Below are positions 1 through 11,068 of a DNA stretch of 64,000 nt, piece after piece (the first letter of the stretch is position 1; each line of letters starts with the position of its first letter). The position numbers and the translations under genes were made by a program. Under the pieces are notes generated by a model that made no database searches, was not told the DNA's origin, and worked only from the letters and a program-made list of their open reading frames with translations. The stretch is from Clitoria ternatea. Lineage: Eukaryota > Streptophyta > Magnoliopsida > Fabales > Fabaceae. The DNA lies in assembly GCA_037962975.1 (NCBI GenBank), contig CM075670.1, positions 81,533,501-81,597,500 on the forward strand, written 5' to 3'.

Positions 1-831
1 AACGGAAGAGTTCACCAAAAAGTTAATCAAGCATCTTTGTTTCCTATCTGTCCAAGCATCAGACATTTAAGAGCAACCAAAAGTTGCCCAATGCTCTTTA
101 TGATCCTTCATTAATTCATTTGTGTACTCCACTTCCTTCGTGAGGAGTGGCACTCTAATCTCATGAAAACTAGGGGGTCGTAGATGCTGTCCATACGCTC
201 CAATGGCTGCAATCATGTCCTTAAAGCTTTGCAACTTGACCATATTAAAAGATAACCCAGCTTGGTACCAAAAACGGGCGATGTATTGATGTACCTTTGA
301 TGTTGCCTCCTTATCACAAGCATCTCTTATACTTGTTTGTTTCAAATTCTCCTTCCGATTTCTAGCAATAGCGGATTCCGGTCGCCGACAATAGAGATCA
401 ATGGGACCCTTCAAATTGGCCTTCTTATTCAATGCAACACTGCTGGCAGATTGGCTTTGGGATTGAGATTCTAATCCTTTAATAATGTCTGCAGCAGCAA
501 CTTCATCCTCCTCCCCACCATCACTATCAACAATCTCTTGCACCACTTTTTTGATAGCTTCTCTAGTCTTCTTTTTTTCATTTACAGCAGCCAAGAGTTC
601 TTCCCTAACCTCCACTGGACAAGTTAGGCAAGGTGCAACATTACCCGCCTTTCTCATGAGATGCTCCTTTCCTCTTGTAATCCCTCCTTTCATCACCTTT
701 CCACAAAATTTGCACTGAACCACATTGGTGTCTCCTTCATTCACAGTTGTGCAATATTTCCACCCAATATCTGTCCTAGTGTTCCTTGGAGCAGCGGCTG
801 CAACATTGGTTTGGGGGGTGTTATTTGCCAT
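1..831 (-). pseudogene. hAT transposase, BED zinc finger N-terminal part, with in-frame stop
   Basis: The start is the ATG at 829-831 on the minus strand; 254 codons are open. A BED-type zinc finger lies at about residues 25-70, with a C-x2-C pair near residues 40-43 followed by the His and Cys expected of plant hAT BED fingers. An acidic, Gln/Ser-rich linker follows (about 103-130). From about 165 the protein enters the conserved region that precedes DUF659. At 67-69 a TAA stop interrupts the frame. Immediately after it, in the same frame, the sequence resumes with MSDAWTDRKQRCLINFLV, which is typical DUF659 sequence, so the stop breaks a longer transposase instead of ending a short protein. 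The family normally runs to about 600-800 residues with a C-terminal dimerisation domain; that part is outside the window. Probably non-functional. Confidence 0.8.
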
Positions 832-1335
832 TTAAGGAAGAGAGAGGTGAGGTACAGAGGTGGTGGTGACTCTTGTGAGGCAGGCAGAGGTGAGCTGAGA
901 GAGAAATAATAGAGCAGAGAGGTGAGCTGAGGTGAGGTGCGGTGAGGCGAGGCAGGCAGAGGTGAGGTAAGGTGTGACCTGAGCTGAGATCAGAGGCTGA
1001 GACCTGAGACTTGAGAAAACAGAGCAGAGAGAGATGAGGCCGAGAGAGGAATAACAAAACAGAGCAAAAAACGCAGGTGGCGGACGACCAGAACAGGGCA
1101 CGCGGAGAAGACAGCGCGCGGGTCGCGTGGTGGTCGTCTGGTGGTCGCACGGTGGTCGCGCACTCGTGGCTGGCCGGAGGCAGTGGATGCTGGTCGGAGC
1201 TGGTCGCTGCTGGTCGGGCACGGTGGGCTGGAACGGAAACGAAGAGAAGGAGGGAAAGGGAGGGAGACGGGTTCTGAGAAAGGGTTAGGGTGGGATTGTG
1301 AAATGGGCCACAGTCCCAGCCCATTTAGGAGGAAA
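832..1335 (-). repeat. hAT 5' leader, purine-rich degenerate repeats
   Basis: The segment just upstream of the transposase start is made of irregular GAGGTGAGCTGAG-like units (836-1010). After it comes a GC-rich stretch of repeated GGTGGTCGCGC-like units (1077-1240). No convincing gene lies here; open frames on both strands follow from the repeat composition. A similar GGTCGCGCGGTGGTC leader occurs at 4770-4815, which links this element to the second hAT-like remnant. Confidence 0.55.
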
Positions 1336-1344
1336 AAAAAAATA

Positions 1345-1536
1345 AAAGGCCATAACCGCTATCCCCGCTATGGCCCGCCGTACCGCCATGTGCATAGCGG
1401 TGCAATAGCGCCGTTATTCAACATATGGCGGACGCCGCTATTTGTGGCGTTTTTTTATGTAGCGAATTGCGGGTGTCTCAGAAACCGCCACAATTTTCCG
1501 CTATAACGCCGCCACAAACGCCATTTAATAACACTG
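1345..1536. repeat. hAT terminal and subterminal repeats
   Basis: Repeated GCGG, CCGCTAT and GCCGCCA words fill this segment, in both orientations. Such clusters are the usual transposase-binding subterminal repeats of hAT elements. The outermost part (1521-1536), read on the minus strand, gives the likely terminal inverted repeat. Confidence 0.65.
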
Positions 1537-2581
1537 ATCTTATCATGTCTTATATAATCCTATAGGATTAGATTCCTTATTTCATCAATATCGTTTAGGA
1601 TTGGTTACTATGTTTCCTTTAATTATATAATTTGTTTTCCTCATTAGATAGGATTAAAATCAGTATAATATATAAGAGATACTGCTCTAGGTTTTATGAA
1701 CATATCAACGCTTCAACACATTTTTAATAGATTCACTTAATATCAATTTGTGTTTTTGTTCGCTTTCATCTGTTTCTCCCTCTACACCTAAATACTCAAA
1801 ATGTCAACAATTACCCAGAGGATAAATTTTTTGAAAAATTCATTTTCTTTGGAGTGGCATCTGAGTAAGACCAACATTGAAAGTTGAATTATGTACAAGG
1901 AAGGGAAAAGACTGGACACTTAGCACCCATTTATTTGTGCAGTTTTAAATTTTTGAGAAAAAAAAATTAATTAGAAAACAACAAAACATGTTTATGGAGG
2001 TTTATGGTAACTGGATAATGGGAGACCGGGGGGAGAGGCTCTAAAAAAAGACAATATCATAAAAGCGCTTTTCTATTCCTTGTTTTTCATCTATCTTTTT
2101 TTATGAAGGTCATGGGGCTTATTACAAATAAGAAAAGTCAAATGAAAGCAAAGAAGAGAACAAAGAAAAAGAAGAAAGAAAACAAACAAGTAACTACCAG
2201 AACAAAGTATAAAAGATCTTCAGTTAGCACGTTCCATCAAGTAAAGTCACCAAATTACATGGACCAAATGAAACTGTGGATAATGGAATTGAAATTTTGT
2301 TAATAGAATTTAAAAGGGGCGAGGCTTTTTCTCTTTGGACTTTTCAGCTTATCACACCACGGAAAGTATCAGCATACTAGCTACCAAAACACTGCTAAAT
2401 TTTGTAACACTGGGTTTTGGGATTATTTACTGTGGTCATAAACATAAAACCATAGTATTAAAATATGAATGTAGTAACAAGTACATCTGTCCCAGAAGAT
2501 TTCTGGATCCAGGATATTAAAGTTACAAACTTTCAACCGTATTCCAGAAGCTCTGCAACTATTATTTCGGTACAGTTGCTT
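1537..2581. other. Intergenic AT-rich segment, no gene seen
   Basis: This is AT-rich single-copy-looking DNA between the two hAT-related blocks. Short open frames at 2103-2303 and 2335-2520 have low-complexity composition (Lys-rich) or no resemblance to known proteins. I see no RNA gene or clear promoter. Confidence 0.5.
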
Positions 2582-2700
2582 TAGTGTAATCAAATAGCGG
2601 TCACGGCTTATCGCGGTAAGCCAAAAAAACTTTATAAAGGTCATAGCGGCCGCTATAACGGCCTATGGCGGTTACATAGCGGACACAATAAAATAATGGA

Positions 2701-2741
<41 letters not shown>
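2701..2741. repeat. (TA)n microsatellite
   Basis: A run of almost pure AT/TA dinucleotides with one GT interruption lies inside the left end of the hAT-like remnant. Its expansion makes spurious Tyr/Ile-repeat open frames. Confidence 0.9.
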
Positions 2742-3157
2742 GCTGCATAATGTCATATAGAAGCAAAAACAACTACATAATATCATTTTAAAGCCAAAAA
2801 AACACCATAAGTCACTAGTCAAGCCAATAATAATACATAAAACATAAATCCTACAATAAAAGACAAGGAAAACCACAATGCAACATATAGAAAAGGCCTA
2901 GAAATCTAATCGTCATGAGACTGAGGTGGCTGGAAGAGAAGAAGGCTTAGTCATGAGATAGAGGGAACAGAGCAGGAAAAAAACAGACAAAGAAAATAAA
3001 AAATAGATTAAATAAACAGAGCACAATGTATAGGAAACAGTTGCAGAAAAAAACACAGCACAATGTATGAAATACAGATGAAGAAGAAAAAAAAACAGCA
3101 AAAAAAAGTTCAGAAAACAGATGAAGAAAATACAAAACAGAGAAAAAAAACATGTTC

Positions 3158-4587
3158 TCAGAACCAGACCGGTCATTAAACCGGTAAGGACACCGGTTCA
3201 AGGGTCACTGGTCGGACCGGTGGTCAAACCGTGGTCGAACCGGTAGTAATAAATTATTATTATCTATTCAATAATTAAAATTGTAGCAAATCTTCATAAC
3301 CCAAATCTGCATATCAGTATATTTTCAGCCATGAGAAGTAACTCCACATTAAAGGTTGTAGCAATATTATATCATTGTACTGCACTCCTAATTATTTCTT
3401 CAGCAAACAAGTAACCCCATTACTAAGTGAAAATCTTCCATTTGTAAAAGAAATCATTTATGCATATTAAAGACAATGTAATTTAACACCAAAGAAGGAA
3501 TGAAAAGGGAAGGATGATGGGTGATGCTAAGTCAACAAGCCTACCTTCACAAACATTAATCCTTCAAAGTATGGACTAATTAACCATTACTTCTCTGTTA
3601 TTTCAATCTGCAACCTTGGTGTGAGATATTAAAGGTATGATGAATCATATTCATTAATCCATGGCACTTTGTAATAGTTACAGCAGGCTCAGTTTTTGAA
3701 ATGTTTTTTTTGCTTAACACATTGACAGCAACGGGGTACTGACTAAAAACAGAGAGAATACTATTGCTTGCTGAAATTTCAGTGATCTCAACATTAGGAA
3801 ACACCAATCCTTTCCCAATTAATCTATTTGCGCTTGGTGGTGTACTATAGCCTATACAGTGTGTTCTTTCATAGTAGAACGCTGTATGCAACATATAAAT
3901 TTTGATGTTGAAAAAACTTCATGAAAAAACTTAAATTTTAACTAATTATTCTATGACATTGTAAAACATACACAACAATTTCAGTTTGATTACCAACGGC
4001 AACTCAACCTTTGCAATTTCTTTTCAATTTCAATTTAACAAAACAAAACAAAGCAATTTCAATTTATTTAACTAATAGAAACAGGGAGTGCACAAGAGAG
4101 GGGTTCACCACCGTGAGGGGTTCGACCACCGTGAGAGGCTCGACCACCGTGAGAGGCTCGACCACCGTGAGAGGCTCGACAATGACGGAAGAGAGGGGTT
4201 CACCGTGAGGGAGGTGAGATGAGGTCGCGAGGGAGATACCAAATGCAGATCCTGGAGCACGATGGATGGAGCCTGCAACAGTGGGAGGGAGAAAGGGAGG
4301 GGTTCACCGGATGAAGACGCAGACCAAATGGTAGAGGCACACGAAGGAATGAAAAATCAGAGAGGGAATGTTGCCCTAACTTTAGCTTGACCCGACGTCG
4401 TTTTGGGCGTAAATTCTTTTTTTGAAAAATAAATACACTGACCCGGTTTGAACCGGTAAAACCCAGTTTTTACCGGTTTTACCGGTTTTTGACCGGTTTA
4501 ATAAATAACCGGTTTTTTCCCATCCGGACCGGATAAGACACCGGTTCCCGATTCGATCGGTCCGACCGGCCGGTCCGGTCCGGTTCT
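3158..4587. mobile_element. ACCGGT-rich block, probably a nested non-autonomous DNA element
   Basis: Two clusters of ACCGGT/GGTCGGACCGG words, at 3158-3245 and 4440-4587, face each other. The left begins CAGAACCAGACCGGTC. The right, read on the opposite strand, begins CAGAACCGGACCGGAC, giving an imperfect inverted repeat. The sequences outside both ends (AAACAG, CAGTTGCAGA and poly-A stretches) resemble each other, as expected if the block was inserted into the surrounding hAT-like remnant. No transposase is seen inside; a minus-strand frame at 3598-3894 has no recognisable similarity. No target duplication was verified. Confidence 0.4.
4095..4185. repeat. 21-bp minisatellite
   Basis: About four to five head-to-tail copies of a unit like GAGAGGCTCGACCACCGT, with GGGTTCACCACCGTGAG at the start, lie within the ACCGGT-flanked block. 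They create a repeating TTVRGS peptide in one frame, which I regard as an artefact. Confidence 0.8.
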
Positions 4588-5209
4588 GACAACCAAAAAC
4601 AGTTGCAGAAGGAAAAAAACAGAGTAAAGAAATGGTTCTGAAACCTGGTCGCCGGAGAGCCCTACACCGCCGGAAATGGCTGGAAATGGTCGGGGATGGC
4701 CGGAAATGGCAGGAAATGGCCGGGGAGAAGAACGCGGAGAGGAGAAGAGCGCACGCAGAGAGGAGAAGAACGCGCGAGGTGGTCGCGCGGTGGTCACGCA
4801 GTGGTCGCGGTGGTCGGAAGTTGAAAAAAGTCACCGGAATAGTTGCAGACGTGGTCGTCGGAGACTCCGCTGCCGCTCTGCCTCGCCGGAAATGGTCACC
4901 GGAGACCGATGGTACACTGATGGTGGATGCAGAGAAGGAGAAGGGGAAAGGAAATAACAATGGAAAATAGAATGGGGGCTGCTGCAAAACCTAATTTTTT
5001 TGGGTCTCCTAAGTGACCCAACCCGGCCCAACAGGGCCCAATCCCTAAAAAACCCATATGGCGCCGCAATGCACGCTACAGGCCGCCACAGACGCCATAC
5101 CGCCATGGCTGTAACGGCCGCAATTCACAGGCCGCCACAGACGCCATACCACCAAGATGCTAAATTCGCGTTGAAAACTCCATTTCATATACGAGACTTG
5201 GCTTCGGAG

Positions 5210-5272
5210 ATGAACCAGTTAGTTGAACGCTCTGCAAATACTCAAAGGGTCTCTAGAGTTCAAGCTCCACTG
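5210..5272 (+). CDS. F-box/kelch protein (At1g55270-like), exon 1
   Basis: This short first exon codes for 21 residues, from the ATG at 5210 to the codon ending at 5272. It is followed directly by a GT donor (GTCAGT, 5273). The last residues, RVQAPL, match the VQxPL that precedes the VD(S/T) junction in proteins of this family. The exon ends on a codon boundary, so it joins in phase 0 to the exon at 9818. Translation could begin further upstream in the same open frame, but this ATG fits the family's usual N-terminus. The hAT-like remnant ends only about 55 bp upstream, so the promoter or 5' UTR probably includes transposon DNA. Confidence 0.75.
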
Positions 5273-8200
5273 GTCAGTCAAATTGACTCCAATTTTCAAC
5301 AGCATATTATTTCTGTTGTTTTGATTTGTATTTGTGTTGTCTTCGCTTTTCTTGTTCTTGGCATTTGAGACTTGAGAAAGATTCCCGTATAATTAATTTT
5401 TTTAGTTTGAGCTTTGTGTGTTTGTGTGCTGCTAAAAGGTTCGATTTGCTAGCGTCATATTTATGATTTTAGTAAAGGAGTAAATTGATTTAAGTTGTGA
5501 CTTCAGTGAATTGGGTTGTCTATAAAGTATAAAGCTCAGGCTTCTTAAATAGGAAGAAGCTCTCTTTTAAATTTAAGGATCTCAGTCTCACCAAATTAAA
5601 ATTTGATCTTGTAAGCTTCTTTGCTGCCTCAAACATGCCATTATGTGTTGGCTTGGTAAATTCTAATTCTAATCCTAAGTAAACATGTTATACCAAATTA
5701 AAAAACAGTACCTCAGTTGGGAGAGTTTTACCACCCATAGTGATGCTGTCTGTTCAAATAAGGTATGTTAAAAAGAAACAAACTAGAAAGTTGAATGCAA
5801 CTAACATTTATAGAATGTGAACCTCCGTCCACCATACTCCATAGCCCATAGCTTTGACCGAGATTGTTTCCATTTTTTTTTCTGGCATCTACAAGGCTAA
5901 CCTGGTTGGGGGGGGGGGGGGGTATGCCTTATCACAAGTTCATCCGCAGGAACGAACCCAATACCTTTTTACCTTTTTATTGACACTGTTGACAAAGAAT
6001 GTTAACCTCCACACTCCACACCCTTGACAAAGAATATTACCAAATTTGTTTATTATGACTATTATGGTAACAAGGGGGATTTTCTTTGTTTTCTGTCTAT
6101 TGAGTTTGGAGCTTAACTATGTGTAGGCACCACCACCATGAGGAATTGAGGATTGAACCATTCCCTCAATTTTTATTCATTAATTTTTTTTTGTGAGAGG
6201 GTGGGGTGGGGGATTTTTCTTTATAGATGTCTTCTGCAATGTAAATGCTGAGAAAGTGGAGAGCTCGATCGAGCTTATGTTCTCTTGTATTGTTGTTTTG
6301 GGCCCTTTGACTACCTGGATTCTCATCCTCCTATGCTTCCGTTTGCTGCCACAATAATTTGTTCATGGAATACTTTAGAAAGAATTTTCCAGCTGCCATA
6401 AACATATTATTTTGAAGTATAATCTTGATAGGTAGCTGCAATGCTTATGTATCTCCAACCTTCGTTTTTTGTTTTTTAAATCTATTTGATTGAATAGTGA
6501 GGACTGAGGCCAGGGCCTCATGTATTTATTTGTGACCATTGAAAATGAACAGCATAGGGATTTATCTTTATCTTTTTTCTTTTTTACGTTGTTCCCATGA
6601 TTATCCACTAAAAGCTACCAGCTTACATGCATCAGACACACATTAAATTAACCTTTGTTTATAAGTCAACCTTTTTCCTGAGGATATTATTCCTGCACAC
6701 GTTGCTCATCCACATAAATCAGGGGTTCTAGTCAATTCATGCTCTACCTTGAGCTATCCGTCTTTTAAAATTTTAATTGTTGGTTTTGAAAATGACCAAT
6801 TATCAACTCTTTCATTGAGTTCTGTTTAACTAGTCCCTTCCTCCTCATAACTATAAGTTCCTCAAGCATTTTGTTATTTCTCCCTTTTTTCAGTTCTTTT
6901 GTCTATACGCTTGTTCAATCTTCAATCTAATTAATATAAGTACTTCCAATGCATCTCAACTAAAACAATAGTCCTCATGGTGCCTTTGTCTCAGTTGAAA
7001 AATTCAGCGGGGAGGCCAGAATCTTCATCAACCTTGTTTTATCAATCATTCAACCTTGTCACGTTCTTTCATGATCTGTTTTTTTTTTTTTTTATCAGCA
7101 TTCTTTTATGATCCTTGACAGTTACTGCTGCTCACTATTCTTCCTCATTCCGCAAGTATAACTTGTATGATGTGTATTACAATTTACAAGTGCAGGATGT
7201 AAGTCCTGAAAATGGCCTTTTTTATATGGACAAAAATGGATCTTTTTTTATTTCATTTTTTTAAACTATGGATTAATTTATCAGTGACTTTTTTTTATAC
7301 ATTCATATTCATATTCAAAGTTCAAACTCCTGCTAGGCATCTTCCTGATGACACCCAAATTCTGCTTGTTTTCTCATGAAAATTTCTCTATTTCTATTCC
7401 ATATTAATGATACAATGATATACACACATAACCCATTATATAAGCCTCGAAAAAGGTCAACAGATATGTTCGATCTTGTCTTCTGTTTGCATGATACTCC
7501 TGAGTATCATCTGCATGTAGTTTGATTCCAACTTTTGTATAATATCCCTTATTTTCAATTTTTAAGATTTGCGGATTGTTTTGCTGGGCCTAAGGATTTG
7601 GATGAAGTTTTTTTAGCATGCAGTGTTATGACATTTGTTTAATATTCATAAAAGTTTGATGAAGAGAGATATTTTGCCTCAATCATGTTTCATAATTGTC
7701 CTGGCAACCTTCATCTAAGTTTATTGATTGCTCATCTGATACATTTTTTTGTGGTAATTTGAGAAGGAAATAATGGTTTCTTCCAAAGAATTTTCCATGC
7801 ACTAAGCAAATTCTGAACATATTTTTCATGACTTGTTTGGTCCATCAAGCAAGCACTAAACGAATTATCTTTGAAATTTATTTAGTGGTGATGTTATATT
7901 TTTGCTTCATTTGGTTGTTTTGGATAACATTGTCATCTAGTTAAATAATAAATAGTTTGTATTTACTCTTGCATTTTATATTTATCAGTAACATTAGGGA
8001 ATGACAGGCATTGTCAAAAGAGAGACATTGTTTTTATGCCAAATGGTGGGTCTCAGAAATGTCATTGTGCCAACAAGAGTATAAATTTTTGGTTTCTTCT
8101 AAATTGCTATAATTGGGAAATAGAGCAGAGCATGTGGATTGGAAGGATTAGGCTGAATGCAAAATAGTGAGAAATGTCTGTCTTCATTTACTTTATTATG

Positions 8201-9817
8201 TCTCCAAACTTCGGAACCCAATATTTCTACATTTTGAATTAGGTTCATTCAAAGCACCAATGCTTAGGAGGCAGAAGAACATCTCTCTCACACAAGCCAT
8301 TATCAATGACATTTGTCAGCTTGTTTTTTGTCTTCAATGCACATTCCCCTGCCTTGTTGATCACAGCACCTTCCAGTCTCATTTGAAGTTTTGTTTGGAA
8401 CCCTTCCTTACTCATGCATAGTAAATGTTGTTAAGCTGTGTTTCCTCCCTTGCGCAGTTACACCTGTCTTTTTTTTTTTCCCTGATATTCAGCCTGACTC
8501 TTTGGCTAGACTGCTCGTAAGCCTAATCCAGTGCAGCATTCATATGGGATCTGTATCATTATTCACTTTGAGATGTCATCATATAAATGGTGATGGCGTT
8601 CTATTTGGTTGCATATAAATGATTGTTTATATTTTAGAGTTACAATTTACCATGTCATTTAACATGTGTTAAAATCGGTCTTAAACCATGATATGAACTC
8701 AAACTGTTGGGTTTCTTCACAAATCTGAGTTTGTTAAGGCAAATTCTTGTACATGTGTGTGGTGCAAATGGAAGGGACCTTGAATTTCAGTTTTAGATGA
8801 GGATATATTTTGGGATAAAAGGTTTAAAAAAGGATATTCACGCCACACTCAAGAAATAGATGAGGTGAGTGATAAGTCATGAAATGTAGGCACTACAACA
8901 AAGATTGATATGTCTAAGATCGCCATAAGAATGAAAGTTAATGGTTCATTTAAGAATTTAAGTGAAACTCACAAAAGAAAAAATTCAGAATTTTACTCAA
9001 AACTCAACTTGATGCCTTTACTTTACATGAGATCCTATTTATAAGCTTTAAGAAATTATTCAAATCTTAAAGAAATAAATTCCCACTAATACTTTTATTA
9101 TATTTCACTAATTGTTCAACTTCCCTAACATTAAAACTTGAAATAAACTTCTATTAACAATTATAATGACCTAAAAACTCATAAAAACATTAAAACCCTA
9201 CTTAAAAAAACTAAAAGACATATGAAAATATGACTAAAAATGAAAACGAAAATTACAATAAAAATAGAAAAACTTAAATTAAGTTGACCCCTGTAGTACC
9301 CATCAACATGTACGTGCCAGCAGCTCATTTCTTTTTATCATATTTTCAATTGTTAATGAAAGCGGATATCACCTTGCGTGGTCCGATGATCTCATGATGC
9401 ATGTGATTAAATGCCTTGCTGGTTTCTTTATTGTTGATTGATCTTGCTGCCCCACCTGCAGTATTGAAATTCCATGGTTACATTCACATATGATAATGTT
9501 ATGACTTAATTTGACCTTCTGTAGGAAATAAAAATTTCAGCTTTTCAGCTTGATGGAATAAACATTATATATTGGTAGACAAGTCAATAACAATATATAT
9601 CGTAAAGTTATCAGTTCAGAGCTTCATTTTATGTGGATGTGGCTGAAGAAACCAATATCAGAACTTTTCAATTCTTTGGGACCTGAAGTTTGGAAGGAGA
9701 ATATACTAAGTTTACTGTCTGAATGCTTAGCTGTATATGCTCCATATACATTATTTTGTAGTTAAATCTTTTTGTTAATTCGATACTTTCAACATACTAA
9801 CATGAAAAAATTTGCAG
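5273..9817 (+). other. 4.5-kb intron of the F-box/kelch gene
   Basis: Donor CTG|GTCAGT at 5272/5273 and acceptor TTTGCAG|GTTGAC at 9817/9818 are both in phase 0. The intron is AT-rich, with T-rich tracts, a 15-base G run at 5908-5922, and only short meaningless open frames. I see no transposase, RT or RNA gene in it. A long first intron may carry regulatory elements, but none is identifiable by eye. Confidence 0.75.
5908..5922 (+). repeat. G15 homopolymer
   Basis: Fifteen consecutive G residues lie within the intron of the F-box gene on the transcribed-sense strand, preceded by CCTGGTT and followed by TATGCC. Confidence 0.9.
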
Positions 9818-11068
9818 GTTGACTCTGTTTCTTGCTACTGTAAAGTAGATTCAGGCCTGAAAACAGTTGTCGGGGCAAGGAAATTTGTTCCGGGGACAAA
9901 GTTATGCATCCAACCTGACACAAACCCGAATGCACATAGGAGAAAAAACTCACATAGAGAAAAGACAAGAGTCCAGCCTCCTCTCCTACCCGGTCTTCCT
10001 GATGATCTTGCTATTGCTTGTTTGATTCGTGTACCTCGGGTTGAGCACAGTAAACTGCGTTTGGTTTGCAAGAGATGGTATCGCCTTCTCTCTGGAAATT
10101 TCTTTTATTCGCTCAGGAAAAGTCTTGGAATGGCAGAAGAATGGGTCTATGTCATCAAACGAGATCGTGATGGGAGAATTTCATTGCATGCTTATGATCC
10201 CATCTACCAACTATGGCAATCCCTTCCTCCTGTTCCCGGGGAATACTCCGTAGCATTGGGATTTGGCTGTGTAGTTCTTAGCGGTTGCCACCTGTACTTA
10301 TTTGGGGGAAAAGATCCACTGAAGGGATCTATGAGACGCATTATTTTCTATAATGCTCGTACAAATAAATGGCATAGAGCACCGGATATGCTGCGGAAAC
10401 GTCATCTCTTTGGTTCTTGTGTAATAAACAACTGTCTCTATGTTGCTGGTGGGGAATGTGAAGGAATTCAAAGAACTCTTCGATCTGCTGAAGTTTACGA
10501 TCCCAACCGAAACAGGTGGAGCTTCATATCAGATATGACCACAGCCATGGTGCCATTTATTGGTGTTGTTCATAATGGAGCATGGTTTTTGAAGGGACTT
10601 GGGTCGAATCGCAATGTTATGTGTGAAGCCTATTCACAGGAAACTGATACCTGGACCCCGGTAAGCAATGGAATGGTGAATGGTTGGCACAATCCGAGCA
10701 TCTCTTTGAATGGACAACTCTATGCCTTTGATTGCCAGGACGGGTGCAAGCTCAAAGTATATGATAGAGCAACGGATTCGTGGAAGAAGTTCATTGATAG
10801 CAAACTTCATTTAGGTAGCTCACGTGCCCTTGACGCAGCTGCTCTTGTTCCCCTTAATGGAAAGCTATGCATTATTCGCAACAACATGAGCATCAGTCTA
10901 GTTGATGTTTCGAGTCCAAACAAACGTGTGGAAAGCAATCCTCACCTTTGGGAAAACATTGCTGGGAAAGGTCATGTGAGGTCTATAGTTAGAAATTTAT
11001 GGTCAACTATTGCGGGGCGTGGTGGTTTGAAGAGTCATATTGTTCACTGTCAGGTTCTTCAAGCCTGA
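9818..11068 (+). CDS. F-box/kelch-repeat protein (At1g55270-like), exon 2
   Basis: This exon codes for 416 residues and the TGA stop at 11066-11068; with exon 1 the protein is 437 residues. An F-box (PLLPGLPDDLAIACLIRVPR...LRLVCKRWY) lies at about residues 77-119. It would bind SKP1 within an SCF ubiquitin ligase. Kelch repeats follow at about 169-350, with GG and spaced Tyr/Trp signatures (LYLFGGKDP, YVAGGECEG, AEVYDPNRNRWSF), forming a substrate-binding beta-propeller. The C-terminus SHIVHCQVLQA is the conserved family ending. The frame is intact, with no stop or frameshift, so the gene is probably functional. It acts in the cytosol or nucleus; the substrate is not known from the sequence. 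Closest known type: Arabidopsis At1g55270 and its legume orthologues. Confidence 0.93.
   Translation, partial: VDSVSCYCKVDSGLKTVVGARKFVPGTKLCIQPDTNPNAHRRKNSHREKTRVQPPLLPGLPDDLAIACLIRVPRVEHSKLRLVCKRWYRLLSGNFFYSLRKSLGMAEEWVYVIKRDRDGRISLHAYDPIYQLWQSLPPVPGEYSVALGFGCVVLSGCHLYLFGGKDPLKGSMRRIIFYNARTNKWHRAPDMLRKRHLFGSCVINNCLYVAGGECEGIQRTLRSAEVYDPNRNRWSFISDMTTAMVPFIGVVHNGAWFLKGLGSNRNVMCEAYSQETDTWTPVSNGMVNGWHNPSISLNGQLYAFDCQDGCKLKVYDRATDSWKKFIDSKLHLGSSRALDAAALVPLNGKLCIIRNNMSISLVDVSSPNKRVESNPHLWENIAGKGHVRSIVRNLWSTIAGRGGLKSHIVHCQVLQA

Larger units (their letters stand above)
1..1536 (-). mobile_element. hAT DNA transposon, partial (5' part; 3' end beyond the left window edge)
   Basis: The block holds a BED-finger transposase reading leftward, a purine-rich leader, and a terminal region packed with GGCG/GCCGCTAT-type subterminal repeats. 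Read on the minus strand the outer end begins CAGTGTTATTAAATGGCG at 1536, the form typical of plant hAT termini. The eight bases outside it (1537-1544, ATCTTATC) would be one copy of the target-site duplication. The second terminus and second duplication copy lie left of the window, so the duplication cannot be confirmed. Family assignment rests on the BED domain, the DUF659-like start and the terminus. Confidence 0.75.
2582..5155 (-). mobile_element. Degenerate hAT-like element without transposase (approximate borders)
   Basis: Both ends carry hAT-type subterminal words. At 2582-2690 the sequence begins TAGTGTAATCAAATAGCGG and is rich in TAGCGG/CCGCTATAACGG. At 5050-5155 there are repeated GGCCGCCACAGACGCCATA units. 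The right part (4730-5050) resembles the 5' leader of the hAT element at 1080-1340, including GGTCGCGCGGTGGTC units, so the orientation is inferred to be minus. No transposase remains. I could not find a matching 8-bp target duplication, so the borders and single-element reading are uncertain; two solo fragments are possible. Confidence 0.4.

Noticed and set aside
485..1506. Plus- and minus-strand open frames over the hAT leader and antisense to the transposase
   Set aside because: They follow from purine-rich or GC-rich repeats, lack known domains, and overlap the clear transposase frame.
3598..3894. 98-codon minus frame
   Set aside because: No recognisable motif or start context; it lies inside a transposon-like block. 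Kept as unexplained sequence only.
4382..5106. Overlapping Arg/Pro-rich frames on both strands
   Set aside because: They are composition artefacts of ACCGGT and GGTCGCGG repeats in transposon termini.
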